NCBI GenBank assembly: GCA_012064385.1
Contig: QRDG01000473.1
Span: forward strand, 2,639,679-2,703,678
Direction: 5' to 3'
DNA from: Puccinellia tenuiflora
Lineage: Eukaryota > Streptophyta > Magnoliopsida > Poales > Poaceae
Length of the DNA: 64,000 nt
Numbering within the stretch: position 1 is the first letter of the stretch; the number at the start of each line of letters is the position of its first letter. The notes below the pieces were generated by a model. The model did not search any database. It worked only from the letters and a program-made list of their open reading frames with translations, and was not told the DNA's origin. Shown here piece by piece: positions 21,994 to 33,272 of the stretch. The translations under genes and the position numbers were made by a program.

Positions 21994-24267
21994 TCATCTC
22001 CGTTTTCTAAAGCTTGTTTCTCTGTGAGTAATATATGCTATTCCTACGTGTTGAGCATCGCCGAAGCAAAACAATTCACTTTTATGGAAATTGATCTTTA
22101 ACCCTGATAACTGCTCGAATGCTGATAATAACAATTTCAGATTCACCGCTTTATCAAGATCATGTTCCATGAAAAGAATTGTATCGTCCGCATATTGAAG
22201 TATAGAAAGTCCCCCATCGACAAGATGTGGTACTACCCCTTCAATTTGACCATCCGATTTTGCCCGTTCGATCATGATGGTCAACATGTCCGCCACTATA
22301 TTAAATAGAATAGGCGACAGAGGATCACCTTGCCTTAATCCCTTCTTTGTTTGGAAGTAGTGTCCGACATCATCATTAACTTTTATCGCGACACTTCCCC
22401 CCATAACAAAGTTACGGATCAATGCACACCACTCGTCCGAGAACCCTTTCATTCTCAGAGTCTGTAGTAAGAACGGCCACTTCACTTTGTCATACGCTTT
22501 TTCGAAATCAATTTTGAAAATTACACCATTAAGTTTTTTCGTATGCATCTCATGTACGGTCTCGTGTAAAACCACGACCCCGTCTAGTATGTTCCTCCCT
22601 TGCATAAAAGCGGTTTGGGTAGGTTTAACCACATGATCTGCTACAGAATTCAACCTAATAGTCGCAACTTTTGTGAAGATCTTGAAACTAACATTCAGAA
22701 GACAAATCGGCCGATACTGTTGTATCCTCTCAGCCTCCTGAATCTTTGGTAACAACACGATTTCCCCAAAATTAAGGCGGAAAAGTTCGAGTTGTCCGGC
22801 ATGCAAGCAGCCAAATAACTCTAACAAATCAAACTTGATGGTTTCCCAAAAATGCTGGTAAAACTCAGCTGGAAATCCATCCGGCCCTGGTGCCTTGTTG
22901 TGCTCCATTTGGAAAACTGCCTTGCAGATCTCCTCTTCAGAGAAAGGAGCAATGAGCAGGTTGTTTTCCTCAGGAGTTACTTGGGTAATATCATCCGTTC
23001 GTGACTCATCTAGAGCGAAGTTTCCTTCTTCTGGAGCACCGAACAGACCTTTATAATAGTCCGTGATAAATTCTTTGAGCTTATCCTGCCCCTCGATCAA
23101 ACCCTCATCCTGATGGAGAGAGTGAATAAGTTTCTTCCTATGTCTGCCATTGGCAACATTATGGAAGTACCTCGTATTCGAATCTCCCTGTAGCAGGAAT
23201 TGAGCCTTAGATCTTTGGTACCATTTAAGCTCTTCTTCCCGCAACATACGTCCCACCTGCACATTTGATTGACTTTTTAGTTCAATCTCTTGTGCCGATA
23301 GAGGCCGTATTTCTGCAAGTTTATCAAGCTCATCAATAATGGTACACAGGCGCTCTTTTTCTGTTTTTAAAAGACCCGTCGTATGTCTCGCCCATCCTCT
23401 TAGGAATTTACGCAATTTGCGCATTTTAATATTCCACCGTTGGATAGCGCTAACGCACACAACTGGTTCAGCCCATAACTTTTTAACCAGATCATCAAAA
23501 CCATCCTGCAACAGCCATCCTAATTCAAACTTGAATTGTGACTTAACGGAAGGAAATAATGTCCCAGTAGACAAAAGTATGGGAGCATGGTCCGAAAAGG
23601 CCTCAATACGCTCCAAAGCACGGACCGTTACTAATGGATATTTATCCTCCCAACGGGAGTCCATCAGTACACGGTCCAGCTTCTCGTATGTTGGCTCGGG
23701 AAGACTGTTTGCCCAAGTAAATTGTCTCCCCGTCATATGAACCTCTCTCAAAGACAAGCTATCAATCACAGCATTGAACAAGTGAGGCCAGTGACTATCG
23801 AACCTTCCTTTACTTTTCTCGTGTCGGTACCTAAGCATGTTGAAATCCCCACCTATGATAATATGATACGGGTTATCCTTAGCTAGGTTGACCAACTCAC
23901 GAAGGAAATCTGCCTTATATTCCTCTTGGGCAGCACCATACACGGCCACCAGAGTCCAAATGAACTTATAAGATTTGTTACGGATATGAAATTTAATATG
24001 AAATTCACCAACCGAAACATCCAACAAATCCATCGAATCTGTTCTAATGCCGAGAAGCATGCCACCAGATCTACCGCGAGGAGGACAAGAATGCCAAGTA
24101 AAATCCGCACCACCTGACAGGCGATCAAGAATGTTACTTGGAAAAACTCGTCTACCCGTTTCCGAAATAGCCAAAAAATCCAACTTATAATCCCTAACAT
24201 GATGCGCAATATTTAAATGTTTAGCCAAGTCACCTAGACCTCTGCTATTTTCAAATATGCCATTCAT
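21994..24267 (-). pseudogene. LINE ORF2: endonuclease and reverse transcriptase, C-terminus lost
   Basis: 757 codons from ATG at 24267. Residues 1-235 are an APE-like endonuclease (GGDFNM at 139-144, SDHAP at 225-229). The reverse-transcriptase domain follows, with NKAPGPDGFPAEFY, GLRQGDPLSPILFN and the catalytic YADD at 692-695. LINE homology ends near residue 738; the last 20 codons are translated from the antisense of the NRPD1-like fragment. The normal protein is some 400-500 residues longer, with a zinc-finger domain at its end. The ATG overlaps the ORF1 stop as ATGA, suggesting translation by reinitiation. Confidence 0.85.
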
Positions 24268-27200
24268 CGGGAAACCGTTGGGGATTTTGTCTTTTTCGCA
24301 TTTTTCCGTGAAGCTTGCTTCTTATTGTTTTTAGCAGATTTGGATCTCCGGCCAGAGGCATAGAGGTCGTCAAAAGAACCCAGCTTAGCCTCATCCAAAT
24401 CTACTTCAATAACCTCACCCACAAGATGTGATAGAAGCTGTCCATCAATTGTGTCATTCACCTCATCATCATCTATTGGAGAGACAACCGACTTTTTCGA
24501 AACACTAGGAGAAACCCTACGACGGTCATACTCAACATGTTTCAAAACATTAGCCGAAAGCACCACCTCTTTTTCACTTCTACCTAAATTAACACCTACT
24601 GCAGACAACTTGGAAGACACAGTAGATGTAGAGAAGGACAAAAAGGAATGCTCAGATCGGGACTTACCAACAACAGGAGTAGAGAACGCCTCCGCCTTGC
24701 GACGCATCGCCCTAGCCAGCGTATCCTCATCAGTCGCAGAGGCACCGTCCTTCGCAGTCAAGTGACGTCCACTACGTCTAGGAGCTCCCGTAGACCAGGA
24801 ACGAACCATTGCCGGGGTAGGCACAATGGGAGAGGGCGTAGGCGATGAAGCATCCCTCTCAACCACTGTGCACACAGACGGCGTCCCCGCTGTAGCCATC
24901 GGAGGAGACACAATGGGAGAGGGCGAAGGCGATGTAGCAGCCCTCTCAACCACCGTGCACGCAGCCGACATCTCCGCTGCAACCGTAGGAGAAGATACAA
25001 TGGGAGAGGGCATAGGCGAAGTAGCAGCCCGCTCAACCATTGTGCGAGAAGTCGGCGACACCGCGGCTGCCGACAAAGGACAGCCGAGGGAGCCAACCAG
25101 TAGCTCCACGGTCGAAGAATCCGTCACAGCAGCAGCAACCGGCGAGCTCAACCCATCCGGCTGGCCCGGTCCCTCCTGGACCGGGGCAACCGGTCCGCCA
25201 GGAGCATCAGCAAGTGGCATGCCGCAGGTGGCCAGCATCGTCGACGCACCTGCATCCGCAGCAGACACCGGGACCGTACGCAGCACCATATGACAACCAC
25301 TCGCCGGCAGCCTAGCTCCACTTGCAGGACACCGCAGCACACGTGTGGGCAGCACCGGACCATCACCACACCCGGAGCAATTCCAGAAGGCAGTGACATA
25401 GGCATAGCACCATGAGCAACAGATTCCTTCCACTCCCGCAACAATTCCTTACCTCTAGGTGTCTGAGGATTAGGGTTAAAAGGGGTGACAGCAATTCCCA
25501 TTAAAGCATGATTGGTGGGAGCAACATTAGGCTGTCCACCTCCCCCCATATTAGCCGGACTTGGATCAATAGCCATGCTAGACGCCGTGATATCAGAAGC
25601 ACCTCCTTGACCCGTTAGGTCACCAGCGCCGTCTTCTTCCATCCCGTTGTCATCGGATCCATCATTTCCTTTGCGTTGCCAAACAAACGGGACAAAATCA
25701 GCCTCAGGAATGAAATCCACATTTTCAGGACGAAAAGTGAAGTCGTAACCCTTAAGCCGAAGCACCCCATCAGTCTTGATAAACAGCCCCTCCTCATCTC
25801 TTTCTTTGAAGCACTCACCCGACATCATACCCACTAAGATCCGGACCACCCCCCGATGACGGAGAGTAATCATATCCACATCAATAGTGGTGCCAATGAG
25901 TGTTCCGACTGCCCAAAGACCCCAAAAGTGCCGCAGCGGATTTGGCACTCCGGTAACGTGAACCCAAACCTGATGCAATTCCAACTTATGTTCCACATCC
26001 ACCGGCTTCCATTGGCTGAACACAAGCTTGGTAGACTGAGAGGGGACCCCAAGCTCGATACCATCAAAGCGCAACAAGTCCTCCTTGGATGGAAAGTTAA
26101 CCGTGTAGGAATCATCACCATTAGGGATGGCTTCCCAACGCCAAGACGGAACGGGACACAGCCTCGCCACCTGAGATTCCACCTGTTTTGCGGTGGCAGC
26201 CATACCGTGCACTTTCACAAGAGCAACAGGGTCATCCTTTGGACACAAGTCAGACTTGAACAAGCTATCAGGGAACTGAATGAACATCGTGTCGCCATGC
26301 CCCTGTCCAGCAACTAGCACCGAAGGCCTTGGGAGTTTCAGAGTGGGACACATTGGTGTCGGATGCTTCTCATTCTCACAAATGTAGCAAAAATGTTTGA
26401 CAGAACAATCTTTGGTAGCATGAGAATTCACCGCACACTTCCAGCACCAAGCCTTCGACTTCTTGACACCCTGTGCAGCAGCCTCAACGACCACCGCATC
26501 CTGCACCATAGCAGTCGACACCGGTGCCGCAGGAACAACAACCGTCTGCCCCGCCACTGGGATCACCTGCTGTCCCCTCGCCACATGCTGTTGCAAACCA
26601 GAGGGCAAACCACCTTGCTGCTGCACGATCAACACCCCCTGCTGCTGCTGCGCCTGCCCAGCAGCACCACTGTTCTTCTTCTTCTTCTTCCTTTTCGGAG
26701 CCTGCGCCACCGCACCGAAGGCAAAGCCTGCAGGCGATTGAGCACCGGCCGCAGCAACCGGGCCCTGCTGTCCCACTCCAATCCGTGGAGCAGGACCAGC
26801 CGAGGTGCCGAAAGCGGCTCCACCTCCCCTCGCCTGAGCGTCGGAAGCCGCAGCAGGAACCCAGTTCGGCGGCCCCCCGAAACCCGGCGGAGGTGCAGCC
26901 ATCCGAGGTGAGGCCGACGCAACCTCGGCAAAGGACCTAGTCAGCGATCGAAAGATCCTCGAGCACGGCACCGGAGAACCCAGAGGTAGCAGCGACGGAG
27001 GGATGGGAGCCGGCGAAGGATCAGACTGGAGAGATGGAATCGAACCAGGAATTAGGGCTTTCCTGACTTCCCGGTCTCCTCTCCAAAGTCCCTCGAACCA
27101 GCGGCCAAGATGTGCCCAAGGAGATCGACGGCACCCGATTGCATGCGTCTGAGGTCCACCCGAAAGCGACCGTGGAATTTGAACCTCCTTCGCCCGCTCC

Positions 27201-27928
27201 GAGATCAACGCAGGGCTGCATGCATCTGAGCCCACCGGCGCCGCCGCCGAGACCACCGCCGCCGTGGGAGATGGAAGCACCGGGAGGAAGTCGCCCAAGC
27301 AAGGGGGAGGCGTGATCCGAGGACGCGGTAGAGGACCACGCCACCCCATCCGCATCGGCGGACGACGCAGCAGACGACCTGGCGGCCTCGGCGCCACCGC
27401 CCCCGATCGCTCCACCGTCAACGGCTCCGAGGACCTGCACACAGGAGACAAACTCGTACCTTGGGCAGCTATGGAGCTCGTCGGAGAAGAACGCTCCCAG
27501 AACCGCGACGCCGGCGTCGGGTAGCCCACCTTCTCCCAGAACTCCGCCATGATCTCCTCCTCAGTCTGTGCCGGCCTCTGGATATCATCACGCGAAACCA
27601 GCCAGTCCTCCGCCAACACCTCCTCCGCCGTCTCCATCGGAATCCTACCATCGTCGAGACCCGAGGGAGCAGCGGACAGATCACCCAGACAGGCAAAACG
27701 CGATCCCGAGCAGCCCCCCCCCCCCCCCCCCCCCATGCCGGCGGCGCGAGCGTCAACCGACGGCGCCCCCCTAGCAGCACCGGAGGCGACGAGGAATCCG
27801 AACTCTCCCAGGAGCGCCCAGACAACCGCTCCACAGGCTCTACGGCGCCGTCCGCCAGGTCGCCATCACCATCGCCCATGCCCACCTTGGCTCTGGTGTA
27901 TGCAAACCTATTTCCACTCGGCCACATG
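22054..27928 (-). mobile_element. L1-type LINE body (ORF1 and most of ORF2)
   Basis: Carries ORF1 (27927-24264, frameshifted) and ORF2 (24267 to about 22054) on the minus strand. Homology to ORF2 stops abruptly after the reverse-transcriptase motif FCFGDA. LINEs are normally truncated at the 5' end, so the loss of an internal or 3' part with the 3' end resuming at 20430 points to a later rearrangement. The 5' end is taken as just upstream of the ATG at 27927. No target duplication was found. Confidence 0.8.
24264..27927 (-). pseudogene. LINE ORF1 (RNA-binding Gag-like protein), frameshifted
   Basis: ATG at 27927 opens a frame (MWPSGNRFAYTRAKVG) that runs to a 21-base G run (27734-27714). The main frame then continues from there as CSGSRFACLG. 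It contains two CX2CX4HX4C zinc knuckles (CWKCAVNSHATKDC and CYICENEKHPTPMC) and a downstream DUF4283/RRM-like region (WKPVDVEHKLELHQVWVHVT). Near 25340 the frame shifts again to a Ser/Pro-rich C-terminal part with three repeats of VVERAATSP-type sequence, ending KSPTVSR at 24264. The protein would coat LINE RNA. The frameshifts make it inactive unless one is a sequencing or slippage effect at the G run. Confidence 0.7.
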
Positions 27929-28325
27929 TAGCTGACGGTTGGGAGTTGGGACTCACCTGCCAGATTATTATCAAATATTTTATCTGCCCCAACTTTTGCT
28001 AGATAGGTAATTATGATAAAAACTTACTACACGGGTAACTAATGTCACGAATGGTAAACTACGGTAAGAAGGAATTTCTTATAGTATGTAGGAGATGTTG
28101 ATGAATTTCTTACACATGCAGGTGTCACGGAGGTCAACTCATGCTTTTTCCACGTCTTGGACGTCATAGGGAATCCACGGTCTGAAATTTCCTTGGCGAC
28201 CTGCAGGAGCGAAGCCAGATGCTCCAGCGCACTGACTTGGTCATATACTCTGTTCGGCAAGCAGAGTGTACTGCGAACTATTAATCGCAGCACTCCATGT
28301 CCGCGAAATACAACTCGACACAGCC
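27929..28325. other. Upstream region of the first lectin receptor kinase
   Basis: No strong TATA box. A W-box-like TTGACC (minus strand, 28132-28137) is present. On the minus strand, 28260 to about 28115 is open (LEHLASLLQVAKEISDRG, then TWKKHELTSVTPAC) and ends in a donor-like GTGTAAG, which could be an exon remnant. I do not recognise it. Confidence 0.3.
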
Positions 28326-30380
28326 ATGGGTAGTACTACCATGAAGCCTATTTTCCCCATCCTCCAGCTGGTGCTAACCATATGCCTTAGCCATAACCTT
28401 CTAGCCTCCGGTACCGGCGAAGACAACGAGCAGTTCGTTTACACCGGCTTCGCGGGCAGCAACCTCACCCTCGACGGTGCGGCCACCATCACGCCGGCCG
28501 GCCTCGTCGAGCTAACCAACGAGACGTTCAGGATCAAGGGCCACGCGTTCCACCCGGCGCCGGTGCGCTTCCGGCGACCCCCCAACGGCACGGTGCAATC
28601 CTTTTCTGTCTCCTTCGTGTTCGGCATCCTCTCCTCGTTCGGCGACATAAGGGGCCATGGCTTCGCCTTCTTCATCGGCCCAAGCACCGATCTTTCTACT
28701 GCTTTCCCAATCCAGTTCTTGGGTCTTGTCAATGACAGCAACAACGGCAGTGCGAGCAACCACCTCTTCGCGGTAGAGCTCGACACCATCCTGAACACTG
28801 AGTTCGGGGACATCGATGACAACCATGTCGGCATCGACGTCAACAGCCTCAACTCCGTGCAATCTTTCACTGCTGGCTTCCATGATGATAGTAAAAGTGG
28901 CGTATTCACAAATTTGCCCCTGATTGGAGGTGGACCAATGCAAATTTGGGTGGACTATGATGGAAACTCCACACAAATCAATGTGACCTTAGCCCCTCTT
29001 GGCATCCCAAAACCTCTGAGGTCACTCCTCTCGACAACCTATGACCTCTCAGGAGTGCTAACAGAGCAAGCATACCTTGGCTTCTCATCGTCAACGGGCT
29101 TGAGCACAGGGCATCACTATGTGCTTGGTTGGAGCTTTGCCATGAATGGTGCTGCTCCAACTATAGATCCCACAAAACTACCCAAATTGCCTCGTCTTGG
29201 CCCAAATCCTCAATCCAAACTCTTAGAGATCGTTCTGCCGATAGCTTCGGCAGTGTTCGTGTTAGTTATAGGCATTTTGGTTGTTCTAATGGTGAGGAGA
29301 CATTACAGGTACAAGGAGGTCCGTGAAGATTGGGAAGTTGAGTATGGTCCACACCGGTTTTCTTACAAGGACTTGTTCCATGCCACCAAAGGATTTAAGG
29401 ACAAACATTTGATAGGTGTTGGGGGGTTTGGAAGGGTTTACAGAGGGGTCCTTCGAACATCTAAGTCAGAGGTCGCTGTGAAGAGGGTCTCTTATGACTC
29501 GAAGCAGGGTGTAAAGGAATTCATCGCTGAAGTTGTAAGCATTGGTCACCTTCAGCACCGTAATGTTGTGAAATTGCTTGGGTATTGCAGGCGAAAAGGC
29601 GAGCTTCTTCTGGTATATGAATACATGGCTAATGGAAGTCTCGACAAGCACTTGTACGGTGAAGAGGGGAAGGCCACTTTAGATTGGGGGCAGAGGTTCC
29701 GAATTGTCAGAGAGATCGCATCAGGTTTGCTCTACCTCCACGAAGAATGGGATAAAGTTGTCATCCATCGAGATGTCAAGGCAAGCAATGTTCTTCTTGA
29801 CAGAGAGATGAATGGACGACTAGGGGATTTTGGCCTCGCAAGGTTGTATGACCATGGCACCGACCCACAAACCACACACGTCGTTGGCACAATAGGGTAC
29901 CTAGCTCCAGAGCTAGTACATAGAGGCAAGGCGACCACTTTTACCGACGTGTTTTCCTTTGGTATCTTCATACTTGAGGTTATCTGTGGACAGAAGCCTA
30001 TCAAGGAAGACCCTCAAGGCAATCAACTTCTCTTGGTTGATTGGGTGCTTCATAATTGGCACAAAGGATCACTTCTTGATGTAGTGGACACGAAGCTCCA
30101 AGGCGGCTATGATTTTGGCGAAGCATGCCTTGCGCTGAAGCTAGGGTTGCTGTGCTCACACCCGTTTCCTAATGCAAGGCCCAATATGCGGCAGGTTATG
30201 CAGTACCTCGACGGCGATGTGCCCTTGCCAGAGGTACCACCGGCACACTTCAGCTTTGGCATATTGTCCTTGATGCAGAATGAAGGCCAGGTTGTTGACT
30301 CGTCCACACTGTCTTCGTATCCATCTCCGATGATGATGAGCGTTGGCTCAATATCCGACTTGCTAGAAGATGGAAGATGA
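28326..30380 (+). CDS. L-type lectin receptor-like kinase
   Basis: 684 codons, no intron, as usual for this family. ATG at 28326 (context CAGCCATGG) is chosen because it begins a signal peptide (MGSTTMKPIF, then ILQLVLTICL); upstream in-frame codons lack an ATG. Residues about 36-280 are a legume-lectin domain (QFVYTGFAGSNLTLDGA, FAVELDTILNTEF, DIDDNHVGIDVNS). A transmembrane helix lies at 302-325 (IVLPIASAVFVLVIGILVVL). The Ser/Thr kinase follows: glycine loop GVGGFGRVYRG, Lys386 in VAVKRV, HRDVKASNVLLD with Asp483, DFGLA with Asp501, and GTIGYLAPEL. All catalytic residues are present and it is an RD kinase. It acts at the plasma membrane, sensing external ligands in immunity or stress. The sequence suggests clade IV (SIT-like). 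A possible AATAAA signal lies at 30518. Confidence 0.95.
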   Translation: MGSTTMKPIFPILQLVLTICLSHNLLASGTGEDNEQFVYTGFAGSNLTLDGAATITPAGLVELTNETFRIKGHAFHPAPVRFRRPPNGTVQSFSVSFVFGILSSFGDIRGHGFAFFIGPSTDLSTAFPIQFLGLVNDSNNGSASNHLFAVELDTILNTEFGDIDDNHVGIDVNSLNSVQSFTAGFHDDSKSGVFTNLPLIGGGPMQIWVDYDGNSTQINVTLAPLGIPKPLRSLLSTTYDLSGVLTEQAYLGFSSSTGLSTGHHYVLGWSFAMNGAAPTIDPTKLPKLPRLGPNPQSKLLEIVLPIASAVFVLVIGILVVLMVRRHYRYKEVREDWEVEYGPHRFSYKDLFHATKGFKDKHLIGVGGFGRVYRGVLRTSKSEVAVKRVSYDSKQGVKEFIAEVVSIGHLQHRNVVKLLGYCRRKGELLLVYEYMANGSLDKHLYGEEGKATLDWGQRFRIVREIASGLLYLHEEWDKVVIHRDVKASNVLLDREMNGRLGDFGLARLYDHGTDPQTTHVVGTIGYLAPELVHRGKATTFTDVFSFGIFILEVICGQKPIKEDPQGNQLLLVDWVLHNWHKGSLLDVVDTKLQGGYDFGEACLALKLGLLCSHPFPNARPNMRQVMQYLDGDVPLPEVPPAHFSFGILSLMQNEGQVVDSSTLSSYPSPMMMSVGSISDLLEDGR

Positions 30381-31239
30381 TTCGCATGGCCACCTACTTG
30401 CTTATGGTGTTTGGTACATGTTTACATGGTATATGGTGTAATTGGGAACCCTTGAGGGTGTACACATTATTAATTGTACTCTTCCTTTTCTAAAGTGATT
30501 TCGTAGTGGTTGTACCAAATAAATGGAGTATGTCTAGTAGAAAGAGCTCCCATAATAGGAAATTTGGGCTGCCATACAGAACTCAACTATCTCTGTTTGA
30601 ATTTCTAGCCTTCAGATGCAACTATTTGTAAATGAAACATGATCACAGGCCCACTCTACAGAGAAATGAAAGATAATACTGCAACAGAAAACTACTTCTG
30701 GTGTCCTTCTATGGTGCACATAAACATATTCCTCTGCAAATTCTCGCACGTGTGCATATTAATGTGACATATTTTTGTACTGACGTTCTCGTGCTAACGC
30801 ACAATTTGTCTGTTGATTTGTTTTGGTGCATATAGTTTTATTCATTTTTTCTTTTCTCTCAATTTTTTTGCTTAGGAAGTTGAAGCTACATAAGGTTGAT
30901 TTAATTACTAATTTAGTTTATTTTTTATATATAAATATATTTCTCTTCCAGCAAATGCAAGAAAACCAGTTGCATGTTAAAGGTATAAGTCACTGACAAA
31001 CTATCAAAAAATGACTATTGGACAAGATATTGGTCAATCTCAAATAAACAAACCAAAGATTGGACAACAAAGGATCCCGTTGGGAACTGGCAACCTGAAT
31101 CTATCGACCATGTGGGATGTCTTTATCATAATTTCAACAATTACGGCATGACACCAAGCTGGTACAAACAACATAATGAAAAAAAAACATGTCATCAAAC
31201 TCCTAGTTAGGAACAAAAAAAAATACAGGCAGAGCAACG
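30381..31239. other. 3' flank of the first kinase gene
   Basis: Contains the likely polyadenylation signal AATAAA at 30518-30523. Otherwise AT-rich, with no gene recognised. Confidence 0.5.
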
Positions 31240-32400
31240 AATATTCTCACACTCGAGACTTGACTTGTGATTTTTTTTCCTGATTTCACTTCAGAGATAT
31301 CTACAAACCAAAAAACTATGTTCAGCGAGTGTGAGATAAACTAGTAGTTTGGAGGGTGGGGGAGTGAATGAACTTTTTCCAACAATATACAGAAAAAAAT
31401 GCCGGCTACTATCTAACCACCACAGCTCTTTCCACCGATATAGAGAAAAAAAAAGGACGTTGAAATAAGATCACGACAAGCATGCATGGTCATGAGATCC
31501 AATGGCAAGAGGCGCATACCTTTAGTTCTTTCATTGGTGTACTTTTAGTTCCCATGGAAATATATTATTGCGCTCGAGACTTGACTTGTCACCATCCTCT
31601 AGGCCACTCGTTTCCTGAGGTTTGATCTGCTCCTCATCTCCAACCTGTGATCTGTAGTTGAATACTCTGCCTGATTTTGATGCCATGGTAGAATTCTGCA
31701 ACACCACGAACAGAAGGCAGCTTCCTAACAATTAGCTTTAATAAGACAAACCTGACTAGTGTGCTTACTCTTTCTACCAAGACAAGGAAAGAAAAGGATG
31801 CCCAAAAGAATACAATCAAGTCATCAGACACCTATGTCATCAGAACCAGTCGAGGAGTGGCGGGCGTTGAATTACCTCCATCTATTTATTATTAATTCTG
31901 TCCTGGAGAAAGATTCGTGCGCTCAAGACTTGACTTGTCACTTTTTTCTCTGAAATTTCCTTTTGTTTCTCTTTCAACTTTATAATCTATAAGAAATTAC
32001 AAACCTGATATTGATGGGTTAGAATTCTGCAAGACCGTGAACAATTGGCTGCCTCCTAGACCACTAGCTTTAAATATATTTTAAAACTTCTAGAGAGAGC
32101 TGGCTACTAGTACACTGTAAACCATTTCTACTACGGAGTATTTCCAACGAGACAAGGAAAGAAAAGGACACCAAAGAAGAAAACAATCATACCATCAACA
32201 TCAACACCCATGCCATCAGAATCAAATACAGCGGGAGCATTCTCAATCCCACGATCTGGTAATTTTATTCGTTCTCTCAAGGAGAATGATTCCTAAGCTC
32301 GAGATTTGACTTTATATGGAATTTTCACAGGTTTCTCTTTATCGATGGGTGTGGAATCACCATAAACATTGGATTATACCCTATTAACTGGCCCCAACTT
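31240..32400 (-). repeat. Degenerate tandem exon-like unit, about 330-350 bp, roughly three copies
   Basis: The phrase CTCGAGACTTGACTTGTCAC (plus strand) recurs near 31252, 31572, 31921 and, weaker, 32298. A second phrase, GAATTCTGCAA followed by GGCAGCTTCCTAACAATTAG or a variant, recurs near 31691 and 32022, and GACAAGGAAAGAAAAGGA near 31780 and 32149. On the minus strand each unit has an acceptor-like TTGCAG followed by AATTCTA and an open stretch (MASKSGRVFNYRSQVGDEEQ in the best copy). They look like duplicated exons of an unknown minus-strand gene, now decayed. Confidence 0.45.
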
Positions 32401-32664
32401 TAATATAAATAAGAAGCTCCGAAAAGAATCCTGCTGTTATAACCTGATCCACCTTTGCCCTTTCTATCGTTACAAATAAAAGTTATTCCGGGACCTTCCC
32501 TCTAACATATGACCGACCAGAGCCAATAAGAGGACATGATCTTAACTAAGTAGGCACAGACCAAATCAAGCCTGATCAGGCAGTCATACTTAAGACCTAC
32601 TAGATAGAGCTATTTTATACTAGACTATGCAATTCCCCAGTTTTTCCTCCCTCGCCACGATACA

Positions 32665-33272
32665 TTTTTTTTTGAAAAGGGATATCCTGACCTCTGCATC
32701 AGGGTGATGCACACAGCCATTTATTAAACCAGCGTTTAAAGCGCAAAGTTTACAAAGCAGTACCGAACAAACAGCAAAAAGGGTGCCCAAAAATAGCACA
32801 AAAAAAGATGTCTAGGAGAAAAGTGAAGCACACAGTAGTGAAGCACTTCATGACATAATTCACCTAGCATGCTGCCAGCCACCCCGGTTGAAGATAGCTC
32901 GAAGGACCTCCATCAGCCGAGAACAGCCGGTATCCATAAACGTCCGTTGGTCGGGCGGAAGCAGGAAGGACCACATGTGAATCCAATACGTAGCTCTGTG
33001 AACAACCTGTAAAAAATGAACATTGTCCATTTTGTTAAAGACCAAATCGTTTCTGCAATTCCAAATTGCCCATATGAAAGTACAAACGCCAATGCGAATA
33101 CGAGCTTTGCTTTTCTTATCAACTCCCATTAGCCAGTTAGAAAACATATTCTCTATACTAGTTGGTGGTTGAATATTATAAGTGAAGTGAATAAGACGCC
33201 AAATATTACGCACAAAAGGACAATCAATAAAAAGATGTTGTACCGTCTCATCAGATTGACAAAAAACACAGT
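32665..33272 (-). mobile_element. 5'-truncated L1-type LINE (ORF2 C-terminus to poly-A)
   Basis: Minus strand: a zinc-finger-type ORF2 end (CVFCQSDETVQHLFIDCP, FIWAIWNCRNDLVFNKMD, RLMEVLRAIFNRGGWQHAR then stop at 32860). A 3' UTR follows with TGTGTGCATCACCCTGATGC and an A-run at 32673-32665. The left part of ORF2 is absent, as in a normal 5'-truncated insertion. The 5' junction is placed at 33272 because the sequence beyond it is duplicated at 33647. Confidence 0.8.

Larger units (their letters stand above)
20431..22053 (+). pseudogene. Fragment of an RNA polymerase IV/V largest-subunit gene (NRPD1-like), split by two MITEs
   Basis: After an intron end (TTTGCAG at 20446), exon a (20447-20674) encodes GFLEFKDVEIQC and FWANVQNACVAIMELIDW, then GSVYDISCSYGVDSAW. 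An intron (20675-20788) follows. Exon b encodes TDDIGKNIRREH and, after removal of the MITE at 20843-21578 and one TTA, LLVVADSLSVSGQFHGLSSQ. After removal of the second MITE (21646-21964) and one TAA it continues GLKQQRTRLSISSPFSKA. This run matches the conserved region near the end of the catalytic part of NRPD1/NRPE1, the plant Pol IV/V largest subunits used in siRNA-directed DNA methylation. An in-frame TAA near the start of exon b, an apparent extra T in the T8 run near 20661, and the missing rest of the gene make it non-functional. It is antisense to the LINE whose two halves flank it. Confidence 0.75.

Noticed and set aside
23339..23740. 133-codon plus-strand frame
   Set aside because: Antisense shadow of LINE ORF2.
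26363..27935. Plus-strand frames opposite LINE ORF1
   Set aside because: Shadows of the minus-strand ORF1, rich in Pro, Ser and Arg because of base composition.
28132..28137. W-box as proven control site of the first kinase
   Set aside because: A single six-base match is expected by chance; mentioned only in the upstream-region entry.
28266..28325. Upstream extension of the first lectin kinase by 20 codons
   Set aside because: The extension starts at GTG and has no ATG. The ATG at 28326 begins a normal signal peptide.
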